This document shows positions 26,653 through 37,982 of a stretch of DNA of 64,000 nt, piece after piece. Position 1 is the first letter of the stretch. Each line of letters starts with the position of its first letter. The translations under genes were made by a program, and so were the position numbers. The stretch is from Hypericum androsaemum (taxonomy: Eukaryota; Streptophyta; Magnoliopsida; Malpighiales; Hypericaceae), in contig OZ023180.1 in the NCBI GenBank assembly GCA_963995505.1, positions 10,053,301-10,117,300 of the forward strand, written 5' to 3'. The notes below the pieces were generated by a model. The model ran no database searches. It was not told the origin of the DNA and saw only the letters and a program-made list of their open reading frames with translations.

Positions 26653-27986
26653 CATGGCGCTTCACGGCTAAGTACTTCATGCCACAAAGAAGGTACTATG
26701 GGGTCCCGGCGAGAACGTCACTCACACCTAATGTTCGTAAGTTGTCAACCTCACCTAGGTATCGAGACTACCACTCTTGCCCTCCTAAACCTCACTAATT
26801 AATGCACCACCTTTTGGCCAACTACACACTACCATTCTTGGCAAAGCCCATTTACACACCTAAGTTTGTCGGATAAATGTACAGTCTAACAGTTAGGTTT
26901 TTCCATGCTCCCCTTCACAGCTAAGTACTTCGGGTCACGCTACAATCAATTGTGAAGGACTCTAGGTCGTTAATAACGCTACTCACCTTTAAGTTCCAAC
27001 GGAGGTTCATTACCCAACATATTAGGCCCACTAACTGCTACACGCTCTAAAGGTTAAGCCCATTCGAAACCAAACATTTTGGGATTGCTAAGGCACCCGA
27101 CCCAAATAGGAACTACTCACACATTATCATTTAACTAAAACAATAATGCATGAAAGGAAACAATGTCACAAGAACAGAATTAAAGAGAAGGGATAGAGAG
27201 TGCTCAACTGTAGTGATGAGCCGCTTGATCCTCTCCTGGCATCCACTCCTTGCTACTTGAGCTCCTCCTCTTAAAAACCCAAACTTTTAGTCTTTAGTGT
27301 CAAAGCTTACAACTTGGGGGGTTTATGGGGGTATTTATAGAGAAGTCTCCCCCTCAACCCTAAAATATAGTGCAAATGTCTGAAAAGCCTTTAAAATATC
27401 TAATTCTCCAGGAAAAAATTTGATGATAATGTCGTCCAGTGTAAGTGGCACTGTCAGGCAAGCTGAGCTGGCAGTTGATTCTAAGTTTTGGGCACCGACC
27501 GGCGGGTGCAGACTTTAGGCAGCGGCTTGAGCACCGATCGGTGGGCGATTCCACCGTTCAGCACTTTCATCATGAAAAAGCTCGCCTCACTCACTTCTGG
27601 CATCACTCGGCAGAAAGTGGGTGCCGCCCGATGGGACACAGGAGGTTGAGGAAAATCTGGATGAAGTCCTCCCGCCGTCCGTCGAATGGGTCGCCAGTCT
27701 GCGTGTTTCTGTAGGAAAATTGCCAGCCGGTGAAATGTTTTTCGTTCACCGGGTGCACTTACTTTCGGCTGGCTATCTCACACCTTGATTTTTCCAATGC
27801 TCGCTTCTTCTCACTTGATTCTCTCATCCCTGTAAAAACCCTCCTCCAAAAGACACGAAGACAAATGAGTGAAACCATCCTAGGCAATAGACCTAAGAAT
27901 GGCGTAAAATGACTCAAACATACTCAAAAATGGGTCTAATTGACCCTATAATGAAGGGATAAAATGAGTTTTTTTGTGCTCATCAC
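26653..27986 (-). repeat. 3' LTR of the gypsy gag-pro element
   Basis: The inner end is GTGCTCATCA at 27986 (TGATGAGCAC on the minus strand), next to a purine tract. It matches 33240-34433 throughout, including 'gcttcacggctaagtacttc', 'caccgaccggcgggtgc' and 'gccgtccgtcg.atgggtcgcc'. Confidence 0.8.
27332..27339 (-). promoter_or_regulatory. LTR TATA box
   Basis: TATAAATA on the minus strand. The same octamer lies at the equivalent place in the right LTR (33930-33937) and the solo LTR (39789-39796), so it is probably the LTR promoter. Confidence 0.55.
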
Positions 27987-27998
27987 ACCCCCACACTT
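27987..27998 (-). other. Polypurine tract before the 3' LTR
   Basis: On the minus strand AGTGTGGGGGTG directly precedes TGATGAGC, the usual plus-strand primer position. Confidence 0.6.
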
Positions 27999-28790
27999 GA
28001 ATCTTTGATTGTCCTCAAGCAAAAGACACAAGTATAGACACAAAACTTAGACAAGTAAGTTCAAGAGTTGACACTCTCTTATCAAAAATAAACAACCCCG
28101 CAATATTTATCTTTCGTCATAGCAAAAACCCATGACCTCGTAGTTCACTACCCCGGATGTAACGAAAAAAGAATGCGTAAAGACCATCCCCTCAAAAATT
28201 TAACCAAGCGTTAACCCAAGGAAGGTAGGACTCAAGAGTTGACTACTCAGAGGAAGGAGATTTGATTATCCTCGCTATGGTGTGGTCTACTCCCTATCCC
28301 TCGCGTATACATCCGGGGGTCTTGAGTCATTCTACTCGCACTCGTGTTCGTCTCTCACTAAATGAGGGTCACAATCAAATAGACTTGGCTTGGGTCAAGT
28401 TGGAGTCAAAATGATGGTGAGGATAAATGAATGGATAATGGCTATCACCTAAATCCGAGGTGCTTTTACACAAACTAGGATTCGACTATTCTACTTGCTC
28501 ACCGTACTCAAACACTCAACCCAATATACCCGAGACCTATAGCCACCAGGCCAAAACCTCGCCCTTTATTTGGTTGCCTTATTGATGTTACACTTACTTT
28601 TTTTATGATTTTCTTCTTTTCTATTGTTTTTGTTATTTTTCCTTTCATTTTTCACTTCTCTTTTTTTCCTTTTTCTTTTTCTTTTTCTTTGTCTTCTCTT
28701 GAATCTCCTTTATTCACTTTTGGAAAATTTTTTGTTTAGGTAATTGAATTTGGCCCTTTTCTACATATTTTTCCGATGTAAAATCCCTTA

Positions 28791-29050
28791 ATGGGCCTGT
28801 TCTATCATGAAACCCTTACACAATGCGGGAAGCTCGATTTTGAAACATTAGCCAATCAACCATATCTAGTGGCACTAGAAATACTATTCTATATTAGATT
28901 TCTTATTTCTTATGCTGTCAAATTACCGATTATACCATTACATACATGGTTATCAGACAACCACGGAGAAGCACATTATAGTACTTGTATGCTTCTGGCC
29001 AGAATCTTATTAAAAATGGGAGCATATTGATTAGTTCAAATCAAAATCCC
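28791..29050 (+). pseudogene. ndhD: Nuclear insert of plastid ndhD fragment
   Basis: The frame contains [40 protein letters not shown] and [15 protein letters not shown], then a stop where functional NdhD continues G-L-V-R-I. This is an internal piece of the plastid NADH dehydrogenase-like complex subunit 4 (thylakoid proton-pumping complex). Substitutions such as P-D-T to S-D-N and G to R show it has drifted in the nucleus. It covers about 85 of roughly 500 residues and lies on the strand opposite to the retrotransposon genes. It is non-functional. The limits are approximate. Confidence 0.85.
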
Positions 29051-30256
29051 AATTAGTTAGATCCTAAATGCATCCTCAAACTATATGTCAAAAATGGGGA
29101 AATTGGGTTGGGGGTAGTATGGTCAATGTGTGTATCAATGGAATGGCTTGGCTCAAAGGGCTATACAAGGAAAAAGAAAATATAGGCTTAGTCTTTTAAG
29201 GCTCCAGGCGAAGTTCACTAAAAAAGGTGAGACAATCGAGTACTCATAGGATACCCCAATTACCCAGAGCGTATAAGCATCCTATGAACAAAAATTTGGA
29301 GACAGTGGTCTCCACCTTCGGCTCAAAATTATCACATACAAGGTCGCTCATCAACCCTCGAGTCTACCCAACTAGGGAGACCGCAAGTTTCAACAAGTGA
29401 GGGTATGGAGGCTCTGCATTCATATTTCTTACAATAGGGGTAAGATTCCTAGTAAGCGTGAGATTCGTCTTAAGACGAAGAAATCAAAAAAATTTAGGGG
29501 GTCAAAATTATCAAAAGTATGCCAGAACTTGACTTAAACAAATTGATCTAGACCTAAGCATGCAAGTTCCTACATGAAACTCCCCCCACACTTGAACAAC
29601 ACATTGTCCTCAATGTGGAAAGAGCTAGGAAAAGAATATGACAATGAAAAAGGATGACTTTGATGACCTCCATGGTCAACAAAGTCTCAAAGACAATTCA
29701 ATCAAAAGCACACATAGCGACCTCTGTGGTCATAATGAATATGATGATTGATGACAAATGCAAAATGACACCATGATCATGACTCAGGTGGAGAGATAGA
29801 GAATGTCCCTGATTTAACAATTCTTGGTTGGGGAGCACGGAGGAAGTGAGCGGAGTTGCTCCCCTACATCTGCCACTGCCCGGCGGATTCTGGAAATTGA
29901 CCACCCTTTGCTCAAGCTCATCTTCTAGCTATTGACGACTTCGATCAGTCACCAACACAAAATTACTTGATCACCAGAGGGGTGGTAACCCCCAGGGAGA
30001 GAGACTTCTTCTACCTACATAAAGAAAAATAACAAAATATAAAATACTTATTTATGGTCTTAAGCTTGACCTTGCCTCTCTTCAGAAGGTGTGTTTAAAG
30101 AGTGGTCGGGTCTGGCCCATATGGTGTCTTGACTTCATTGCTCGTTGTGTCCTCTTTCCTATCATTATACGGATGGATAACTAAAAATCATACCCTGTTG
30201 ATTATGATGTGTTCCTTGTATACTTGACGATCAAAGGTGAGTTTGTCACCATCTTT

Positions 30257-31501
30257 TCATAAAACTTCATCCCTCTCTTCACTGTCAAGAATTGTCAACT
30301 TGGGGAAGTAGGATGACATTTGCAAGAATTCTTCAACTGGTTCTTCTTGATTTGTGAGAAACACTTCTTGCTCGTTGTTAATCGTCAGAGTAATACGATT
30401 GCTTCCGGCTTGAATGGTTGCCTTAGTTTGTTCTAGGAAAGGTGATCCTAAGATCAAGCATGATGCCTTCGCCAACGGTTTGTCGATGATCAGAAAGTAA
30501 GTTTACACTTCCTTCCTGCGAATCTGCTCACTGACACCTTGGGCTCCTCCTAAAGGGGTCATGAAACTTTCATCGGCGAGGTGAATGCTGGTGTAGGTGG
30601 GATACATCCTGATTGATCCTAATGCCTTTCACATCGAGTAGGGCATGATGTTGATCTTTGAACTTATATCACATATTGCCTTTGGCACGAGCACTCCATT
30701 CACCTTGACAGGGATAGTTAAGTTCTTTGGGTCTCAAGTTGGTAGGAGAGCTTGCTTTTCACTTACCGCATCATTATTTAGAGGGATTCTTTTTTTCTCT
30801 ACGTACTTCGCAGATGTCGCTTCCTTTTCAGAATCTGAACGTATCATAAGGCATGTCTCTTCTTGGGTATTATTTCCATTCTGATGATTGCCTTATTTCC
30901 TCACAAGAATGGTCTTTTCGCACAGGATAGCAACACATGTAGCAGTGGTAAATTCATTTTCTCTCATCGTAAATTCTTTGGATCCCTCCCCAATTCGGAG
31001 TGTGATTTTTCTTCCAACGACATCCATTTTTGCCCTTGTAGTAGCAAGAAATGGCCTTCCCAGGATCAGTTCCTCCTGCATCTCCTCACCTCATCTTAAG
31101 ACAAGAAAGTTTGTTGGCACGCTCATTCCTTTAGTAATATTCTTTAAACTTCTGTACGGCATGGAGAGAGAAGCGTTAGCCATTCTGATGGGGATATTAG
31201 CTGGTTGCAGTGGAAGAAAATTTAACTTCGACCAGAGGGATTGAGACATTACCTTCACTGAGGATCCTGAATCATAGAAGGCATCTTTTATTAGCACGTC
31301 CTTAATTGAAACTTGAATGGTTATTTTACCTGAGTCTTCATGAGGAGTTTTCTCCCCCTCCGGTGGGGTTATAGCCATCATGGTCATCGTGCACTCTACC
31401 TGTTGTTTATCCTCTATTGCTAGCACCGCCTTGCCTTTATCATACATGCCTGGTCCTGAAGGATGTCTCAGCACTCTGCCCTCTAACTCTTGGTAGGCCA
31501 C
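30257..31501 (-). pseudogene. Gypsy retropepsin region, two protease-like tails
   Basis: 31501-31091 encodes VLIKDAFYDSGSSVKVMSQS (active-site D-S-G; canonical D-(L/S)-G-A-S) and RSLKNITKGMSVPTNFLVLR. After a frame change 31081-30893 gives EELILGRPFLATTRAKMDVV, the second protease motif. Separately, 30475-30257 encodes CLILGSPFLEQTKATIQAGS followed by NRITLTINNEQEVF, a second version of the same C-terminal motif. Stops and frameshifts between the pieces make it inactive. No reverse transcriptase follows where it would in an autonomous element. Confidence 0.7.
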
Positions 31502-32173
31502 TGCTTGACCCTACATGATTTGTTCAAGCTTTGTCATTCTAGATCCTTGATCCAAAATACTTGTTGCCATGTCCTTCTGGCTTTGAAGCAACATCTCTAT
31601 CTTATCATGCATGGAGTCCCATTTTTTGGCTCTAGCTTCCATACTTTCAACTTTATCATAGAGGCGACCCTTAGGAATGAATCCTTACTCTTCAGGGCGA
31701 GCTTGTAAGGGAGGTCCTTAGTCTGGTACAATTGCCAGTGGGTTATCATCTCAGATGTATAAGGGGTTGGAGTCATTCCTTACACCAGTCTTATAGGAAC
31801 TAAATCTTCGATTAGATAAATCCTCCGAGTGTTCACCAGTTGAATGGCAAGGTGAGGTGTCAGAACCTTGATCTCCTACAACTTGACCATTTCCTTAGAT
31901 CTTTGCCACTTTCTTCACCGAGGGGCTATTATCATTCCAACGCTTCTCGAGAGCTGCTACTTGCGCTTGCAGTTGAACCACAAGGTCGAAATCTTGTCCT
32001 CCTACTTGAGGTCTTGAGGGGTGAAGATCGCGCTCACCCAAGTAGGAGAATGTAGAGGAAGCAATTTCTTTCAGTATACGGACGGCCTCTCTTTGCGACT
32101 TTCTCGAAAATGACCCGCCTGCTATTGTATCGAGAGTTGCTTTTGTAATAGCGGTGAGCCCAAAGAAGAAGGC

Positions 32174-32828
32174 TTATAGTAAATGATCTTCTGTCATATT
32201 TTTAACAAGACATAATCTCTTGAGGTCCTTGAATCGCTCACATACTTCCCTTAAAGTCTCATCTTGGTATTGCTTGAATGTGTTAATTTCCAGTAGGATT
32301 TGGTTTGTCTTGGCAGATGCGAAGTACTTGCCCAAGAACGCATTTTCCACTTCCCTCCAAGCAGTGATTCTCGAATCACTCAAGCTTAAATACCACAACC
32401 TTTCTCCATTATGCAAGGTGAAGAGGAAAAGACAGAGTTTGATTGCGTCATCCAACACCCCTTGGATTAAAGGTGTCGCAGATTGCCAAGAACTTGGAAA
32501 GATGGTCCCTTGGATCTTCTTTGGAGTGTCCTCCAAATTGTAAGGAATTGATGAGAGTGTTAAAGACTCCGGATGGGATTGTGTAGTTGAGGGAGTCTAC
32601 ATCCGGGCATGGTACTCCAGATGTCATTCCGTCGAGTGTCAAGCAAGCAAACTCTATAAAAGGGACATCCTCGTCCTCTACCACGACTCGCAGACCGCCC
32701 GTATCCTGGGCTCTATCATGATTAGCTTCAAAATTCATCTCTCTTCTCCCTCTTTGTTCTCTCCTCAAAGTTCTCTCGATTTTCTCGATATCTTGATTAA
32801 GCTCTTCTTGGTCCACAAGCGACCCCAA
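32174..32828 (-). pseudogene. Gypsy gag (retrotransposon gag domain)
   Basis: Begins MGSLVDQEELNQDIEKIERT at 32828. The first frame runs to DHLSKFLAICDTFNPRGVG near 32450 and the next frame continues DDAIKLCLFLFTLHNGERLW, SRITAWREVENAFLGKYFAS and ETLREVCERFKDLKRLC. This is the PF03732-type capsid domain (FLAICD...IKLRLFPFSL...W...F..KYF...E...ERF). A single frameshift at about 32448-32536 and a stop near 32177 separate otherwise good coding sequence. It would form the virus-like particle shell in the cytoplasm if intact. Confidence 0.8.
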
Positions 32829-32950
32829 TGAACGAGTTCATAGCATACAAAGACAAGAGTCTACGGGAGAAACAAACTTAGCACTTAACTAAAAAGAAAT
32901 AGAATCAACCTAACTATTTCACAAATCACAAAGATGCCTTGGGAAATGCC

Positions 32951-32970
32951 GCTCCCCGACAACGGCACCA
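32951..32970 (-). other. Primer-binding site, tRNA-Asp type
   Basis: On the minus strand TGGTGCCGTTGTCGGGGAGC starts 2 nt after the LTR end (..CTTCA, 32973). It resembles the TGGCGCCGTTGCCGGGGA primer site known from Athila/Calypso-type plant gypsy elements, with two differences. Confidence 0.7.
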
Positions 32971-32972
32971 AT

Positions 32973-34433
32973 TGAAGAGTGGATTTTTGGTCCACCTTGC
33001 AATAATAGGGAGAATGGGTGTAATGTCAAATCATAAGGAGTGGGTTCAAGACATCTCGAGAAAAATGCAATTAAGATTAGGTTGAAAAGTATTTTATGAA
33101 TGGTTTGGGTGAAGCAAGCAAAGACAAGACAAAGTTGAAAGGGTGCAAAGATAAATTAAATGAAATTGGGCTAGGTGCCCTTTGCACGTCCGTACATGCT
33201 TGGTCTCTCTTGGGCTTTTGTGTCAGTGATGGGCCTAGGTGTACTAAGGTATGACGCTTCACGGCTAAGTACTTCACACCACAAAGAATGTACTAGGGGA
33301 TCCTGGCGAGAACGTCACTGACACCTAATGCTGGTAAGTTGTCAACCTCACCTAGGTGTCGAGACTACCACTCTTGCCCTCCTAAACCTCACTCATTAAT
33401 GCGCGACCCTTTAGCCAACTACATATTACCATTCTTGGCAAAGTCTATTTTCACGGCTAAGTCCATCGGGTAAATGTACAATCTAAAGGTTAGGATTTTC
33501 TGTGCTCCCCTTCACAGCTAAGTACTTTGGGTCACGATACAATCAATTGGGAAGGACTCTAGGTCGTTACTAATGCTATTCACCATTAGGTTCTAACAGA
33601 GGTCCATTACCCAACGCATTATGCCCACTAACTGCTACACGCTCTAAAGGTTAACCCCATTTGAAACTAAGTATTTCAGGGGTGTTAAGGCACCCTAACC
33701 AAATAGGAACTACTCACATATCATCATTTAACTAAAACAACAATGCATGAAAGGAAATAATGTCACAAGAATGAAATTAAAGAAAAAGGATAGAGAGTGC
33801 TCAATCGTAGTGATGAGCTGCTCGATCCTCTCGTGGCATCCACTCCTTGCTCCTTGAGCTCCTCCTCTAAAAAACCCTAACTTTTAGTCTTTGGTGTCAA
33901 AGCTTACAACTTCAGGGGTTGAGGGGGGGTATTTATAAAGAAGTCTCTCCCTCGACTCTAAAATGTAGTGCAAATATCTGAAAAATCCTTAAAATATCTG
34001 AGCTAGCGGGCTGAGCTGGCAGGCAATTCTGGGTTTTGGGCACCGACCGGCGGGTGCGGACGTTAGGCGGCGGCATGGGCACCGACCAGCGGGTGATTCC
34101 ACTGTTCGACAATTTTATCGTGAAAAAGCTCGCCTCACTTTGTGCTGGCGCCATTTGACGGAAAGTGGGCGCCGCCTAGTGGGACACAGGAGGTTGAGAA
34201 AAATCCGGTTGAAGTCCTCCCGCCGTCCGTCGGATGGGTCGCCGTTCGACGTGCTTCTACAAGAAAATTGCTGGCCGTTGCGATTTTTACCATTCGGCAG
34301 GTGCACCTTAGTTCCGGCTGGCTATCTGTCAGCTCAATTTTTCCAACGCTCGCCTCTTCTCACTTTTTCTTCGCGTCCCTGCAAAAACCCTCCTCTAAAA
34401 GAAACGAAGACAAACGGGTGAAATCATCCTACG
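32973..34433 (-). repeat. 5' LTR of the gypsy gag-pro element
   Basis: The outer sequence begins TGAAGAGTGGATTTTTGG on the plus strand next to the primer site. Homology with the left LTR ends at about 34433 ('atcctacgcaacggatca'), so the terminal ~115 bp seen at 27870-27986 are missing. A TATA box lies at 33930-33937. Confidence 0.75.
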
Positions 34434-34859
34434 CAACGGATCAATGAATACGACAATAGTTGACGTGAATTGTAATATAAATTAAAACTAAAAATTAACA
34501 AGCAAGCTCTCTTGAGCCGACTTTATAGTACATTACTAGCCAAAATTAATCAGGTGTATAAATGTTTAAAAATTATAGTCAGTCGATATCAACGCTAACT
34601 TGTAGGCCACTATGTACAAATGCCTCCACAGTAAATAATGGCAGCGGACAACTATCCCAACAGAGACTTTAAGTCTTTAAGTCTGAATTTCATGCTGTGC
34701 CAGCCGGGGTTTATTGAGATAGGGGACGCCGGGACGCAAAGGGACAATCCCAACAGAGACTTTCTTCTCGCAGAAATTTAATAGGTAATGATGTCTCACC
34801 CTGCTACCGGCCGAACCCTAAGTCACCTAGCTTCAACTTGTCCACCCCATCCGAGAAAA
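34434..34859. other. Intergenic
   Basis: No gene. 'gggacgccgggacgcaaagggacaatcccaacagagac' (34720-34760) and an earlier 'atcccaacagagacttt' (34650) form a short direct repeat. Confidence 0.4.
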
Positions 34860-35439
34860 GGGCATGGATTCAGTAGAGACAAGGGGTTGTCCCTACCCAT
34901 ATGGACTAAAGAGAGTGAAAGGCAATAAATTTATATTCAGGGGTAATATTGGAACATTATAAAACCAAAAGAGAGGAATAATTAATTACTTTTCCTAAAC
35001 CCAAAAACCTACTATTGATTGACTCTTCACATCTCTCTTCCTTTCAAAATTTAAAATTATCCACTCAACAAAACCAATAGTTTTCAAAATACGATTCGGA
35101 GTCGACCCAAATTTTGGGTCGTACTATGGGTCAACTGGTCCGACCAGATGGACTACCGGTCGGGTCGGATTTTTTAATTTGAAAAATAAATATATTTATA
35201 TATAATCTAGGTATAATTGTACATGTAATCGCATAGATACCTAAAAAAATTACATTTTTTATCAAAAATATTAGAATATAACCAATAGGAATATTAGACC
35301 GGGTCAAACCGCATATGTGCTTTTTATTTAAAAAATTGGGGTGAACCACCCCGGGTTGGTCAGATTTTTGGTGTCTGACCGAATTTAGTTCGGTTCGCAA
35401 GGTAACCATTTTTTGGTCAAAACCCGGTATGTCTTTTAC

Positions 35440-36050
35440 ACTACATATGAAAACCAGTATCGTAACATATGAAAACTACTATCGCTACACACGAAAACCA
35501 ATACCAATACATCCGAAAACTAATATCCCAACATCTAAAAACCAATATCCCAACATACGAAAACCAATATTCCAACATACGAAAACCAATATTCCAACAT
35601 ACAAAAACTAATATCATTACACATGCAAACCAGTATCGTTACATATGAAAACTACAATCGCTACACATGCAAACCAATATCACTACATACGAAAACCAAT
35701 ATCAATACATCCGAAAACTAATATCAATACATCCGAAAACTAATATCCCAACATATGAAAACCAATACCAATACATCCGAAAACCAACATCCCAATATAC
35801 GAAAACCAATATTCCAACATACGAAAACCAATATTCAAACATACGAAAACCAATACCAATACATCCGAAAACTAATATCCCAACATACGAAAACCAATAT
35901 CCAAACATACGAAAATCAATACCAATACATCCGAAAACTAATATCCCAACATATGAAAATCAATACCGATACATACGAAAACTAATATTCCAATATACGA
36001 AAACCAATATTCCAACATACGAAAACCAATATCCAAACATACGAAAAACA
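35440..36050. repeat. 22-bp tandem array, about 28 units
   Basis: Units follow gaaaaccaatattccaacatac with variants ccagtatcgtaacatatgaa, ctactatcgctacacacg and accaataccaatacatccg. There are no unique spacers between units. Open frames through it encode only a Y-E-N-Q/I-R-K-P repeat and are by-products of the array. Confidence 0.9.
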
Positions 36051-36136
36051 ACCGAGATCGAACAATATGAAACCAAACTCAGAAATCAATAGATCCACTA
36101 AAAAAGACAAAAAATATAAACCCAAAAATTCACTAA

Positions 36137-36259
36137 AAATTTGAAACAGCGGTCGTTACGCTCCCAGTTGCCGAATTGGGTGGGCTTGGGCTCGCATGGT
36201 CCACCGACCTCACCGGTCTGCTCGTTGACGAAGGCCTCACCGTCGTTCTCCTCTCCCTC
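36137..36259 (-). pseudogene. SDHAF4: Captured SDHAF4 (DUF1674) 3' coding fragment
   Basis: The minus strand encodes GEAFVNEQTGEVGGPCEP followed by KPTQFGNWERNDRCFKF. This is the conserved C-terminus of succinate dehydrogenase assembly factor 4 (VNxETGEvGGPxGPEPTRyGDWExxGRcsDF), a small mitochondrial matrix protein that assists flavinated SDHA. The final S-D-F is changed to F-K-F, R to Q and D to N, and the stop is lost. An arginine/acidic-rich stretch (36400-36260) precedes it, like the family's linker. No start or targeting peptide is present. It lies between the array and the right arm of element E1, so it is a transposon-captured gene piece. Confidence 0.75.
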
Positions 36260-36871
36260 ATCTCCCCAGCCTCTTCTCCTTCCTCTCCTGGCTCGTCTCC
36301 TCCTCCGGCTTTCTCCTCCTCCGGCTTCCTCCTTGTTCAGGATCTCCCCAGTTGGCTGGGACAACGACGGGAAAGAGGTGGATAGTAGCCGGATCAGTGG
36401 GGTGGAGTCGAGCCGAGCCACCGGCTCCGACAGGGCACAGGATGAGAGCAGCGCGCGGTCACTCCCTCTTCCGGCGAGCTACCTCCTCCTTCTCTGCTGT
36501 GGCAGGGAAGGGATTGAGTAGGGTTTAGAGCCACTCCCTCCTCCAGCGAGCTACCTCCTCCTTCTATACATCCAACAAGCTCAGCCACGGTGGGTTCAAG
36601 TCTGTGTACAGGCCGTGAAGATGAGGGACCGTGGGGGCATCCCCGCTTAGAGAGAGAGAGAGAGAGAGAGAGGTTTGAGGGGCTCGAGACAGGGAAGGGA
36701 GGGGGGAATAGAAATTAGGAGAGTGAATTTTAATAAAAAGGTCAAAAATACCCTTCGTGTGATATTGACCATCAGATCAATTTTTTTTTTTAAAAATAGA
36801 TCCAAGGGCTCTGAATGAGTCCCCTTCGTAGGGACAACTTTTTAGTAATCCCTACTCAATCCAAAACCTCT

Positions 36872-37324
36872 GAGAAAAATGGTATTAATCCCTAATTCAA
36901 TGTGGAATAGATCTTGGAATAGAGCCCAAACATCTGAGTATATTTTCTAACTAATATGGAATATTACTACCAAAATTGCATTGTACATCTTAAATAGCCC
37001 TAAGAAGACATGATCCCAAATGACGATTTGGCATGTCCCCCTCTTCGACATAAAAAGGTTACACCATACGTGCATTAAACATTAATCGCTTAATCCAGTT
37101 GTGTCGTTAAGTACTAATCTTCTCCTAAATAATTAAAAAGATAAATGACTATAAATTTAACAAATTGCTAAAAGATATGAGTTTATCTTTTACACTAATC
37201 CACCTGAGTTCGATCCGATAGCTATAAAGTTTAGTATTTTAGTAGCTCTTTTGCTTCCTCGATAGTTTTCAAATGTATCCCTTTAGATTCCAGACCGCTG
37301 TTTGCTATAATCATTATGCCCGTG
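36872..37324. other. AT-rich intergenic
   Basis: No gene or repeat recognised. Confidence 0.4.
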
Positions 37325-37332
37325 TTTTTTCT

Positions 37333-37718
37333 GGGGATTGGATTGGGTACGGAATATTAAAATACGGAATGCTAAAATACGGAGATCAAAATAAAAAAAG
37401 TCACGCGCAAACATAGTTGAGAAACAAATGCCATTATCATATAACTGTGCATGCCAGTATCGTAACCGGTGCATGCTAGTATCGTAACCGGGGCATGCCA
37501 GCGGGACATTTTTGAAAAAATTCTAAAATACGGAAACCAAAATGAAAAAGCCACGCACGTCAGTATCATAAATGAGACATGCTGCTGTCAAAAAACAAAG
37601 ACTATTATCACATAACTACGCATGTTAGTAGCACATAACTGCGCATGCGAGCACGGTCCCCTCCCTTCACTCCAAACCATCCGGAATAATTTCTTCACTC
37701 CGGATCCAATCCATTGCC
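37333..37718. mobile_element. Short TIR element E3 with monomer array
   Basis: Left end GGGGATTGGATTGGGTACGG; reverse complement of the right end GGCAATGGATTGGATCCGG. Flanks are TTTTTTCT (37325-37332) and TTCTTTCT (37719-37726), an 8-bp duplication with one mismatch, as for hAT elements. The inside has 22-bp monomers such as 'cagtatcgtaaccggtgcatgc'. It is the opposite-orientation relative of 60216-60689. 386 bp, no coding capacity. Confidence 0.7.
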
Positions 37719-37982
37719 TTCTTTCTGGCCCGCTTTCAACCTTCCTCCTCCTTAAAATAGCAACTAGCCCACCGCTATCGTGTTTGGGTTGTTCGTCTTT
37801 CAGGTCTGGCCCGACATATACCCGGGGTTAAATCACGATCTGCCCACCAGGCTCATTAGTGTGTAAAGCCCCTTTTCTTAAGTCAACAGCCCATTACTTT
37901 TTTGTAGTTTCAGCACATTATTTGAAACTTATTTCGGGCTCTCGTGTGAGACCCAAGTTAATCGACTGGGTTCTGTTCTTCT

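Larger units (their letters stand above)
26653..34433 (-). mobile_element. Gypsy element with gag-protease only (minus strand)
   Basis: Left LTR (3' LTR) 26653-27986 and right LTR (5' LTR) 32973-34433 align over about 1.3 kb. Reading the minus strand: right LTR, a 2-nt gap, a primer site, gag (32828-32174), protease (31501-30257), about 2 kb of non-coding sequence with a plastid insert, a purine tract and the left LTR. No reverse transcriptase, RNase H or integrase motif was seen in 4.98 kb of interior, so mobility would have needed a partner. Both outer ends are damaged: the left LTR lacks about 275 bp and the right LTR lacks its terminal ~115 bp, so no target duplication can be read. A gag-bearing non-autonomous gypsy (LARD or TR-GAG-like) is the best label. 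Confidence 0.75.
34860..36871. mobile_element. Array-bearing TIR element E1 with captured SDHAF4 fragment
   Basis: The left end GGATTCAGTAGAGACAAGG (34866) and the reverse complement of the right end, GGATTGAGTAGGGATTAC (from 36862), form a degenerate inverted repeat that continues with GTTGTCCCTAC in both arms. Candidate flanking duplication is GAGAAAA at 34853-34859 and 36872-36878. Inside are a 22-bp tandem array (35440-36050), a GC-rich captured gene piece (36137-36640), a GA microsatellite (36652-36672) and a conserved right arm. The right arm (gtcaaaaat..., ttgaccat..gat, ggctctga, ggacaactttttagtaatccc) matches the element at 49077-50344. No transposase was seen. Confidence 0.65.

Noticed and set aside
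35440..36050. CRISPR-like array
   Set aside because: Units are directly adjacent 22-mers with no spacers, in plant DNA; it is a minisatellite.
35667..36092. 141-residue frame with repeated Y-E-N-Q and I-R-K-P
   Set aside because: Produced by the 22-bp array being free of stops; the same array gives open frames in several phases and on both strands.
36141..36521. 126-residue plus-strand frame rich in Ser/Pro/Leu
   Set aside because: Antisense shadow of the SDHAF4-like piece and a GC-rich tract.
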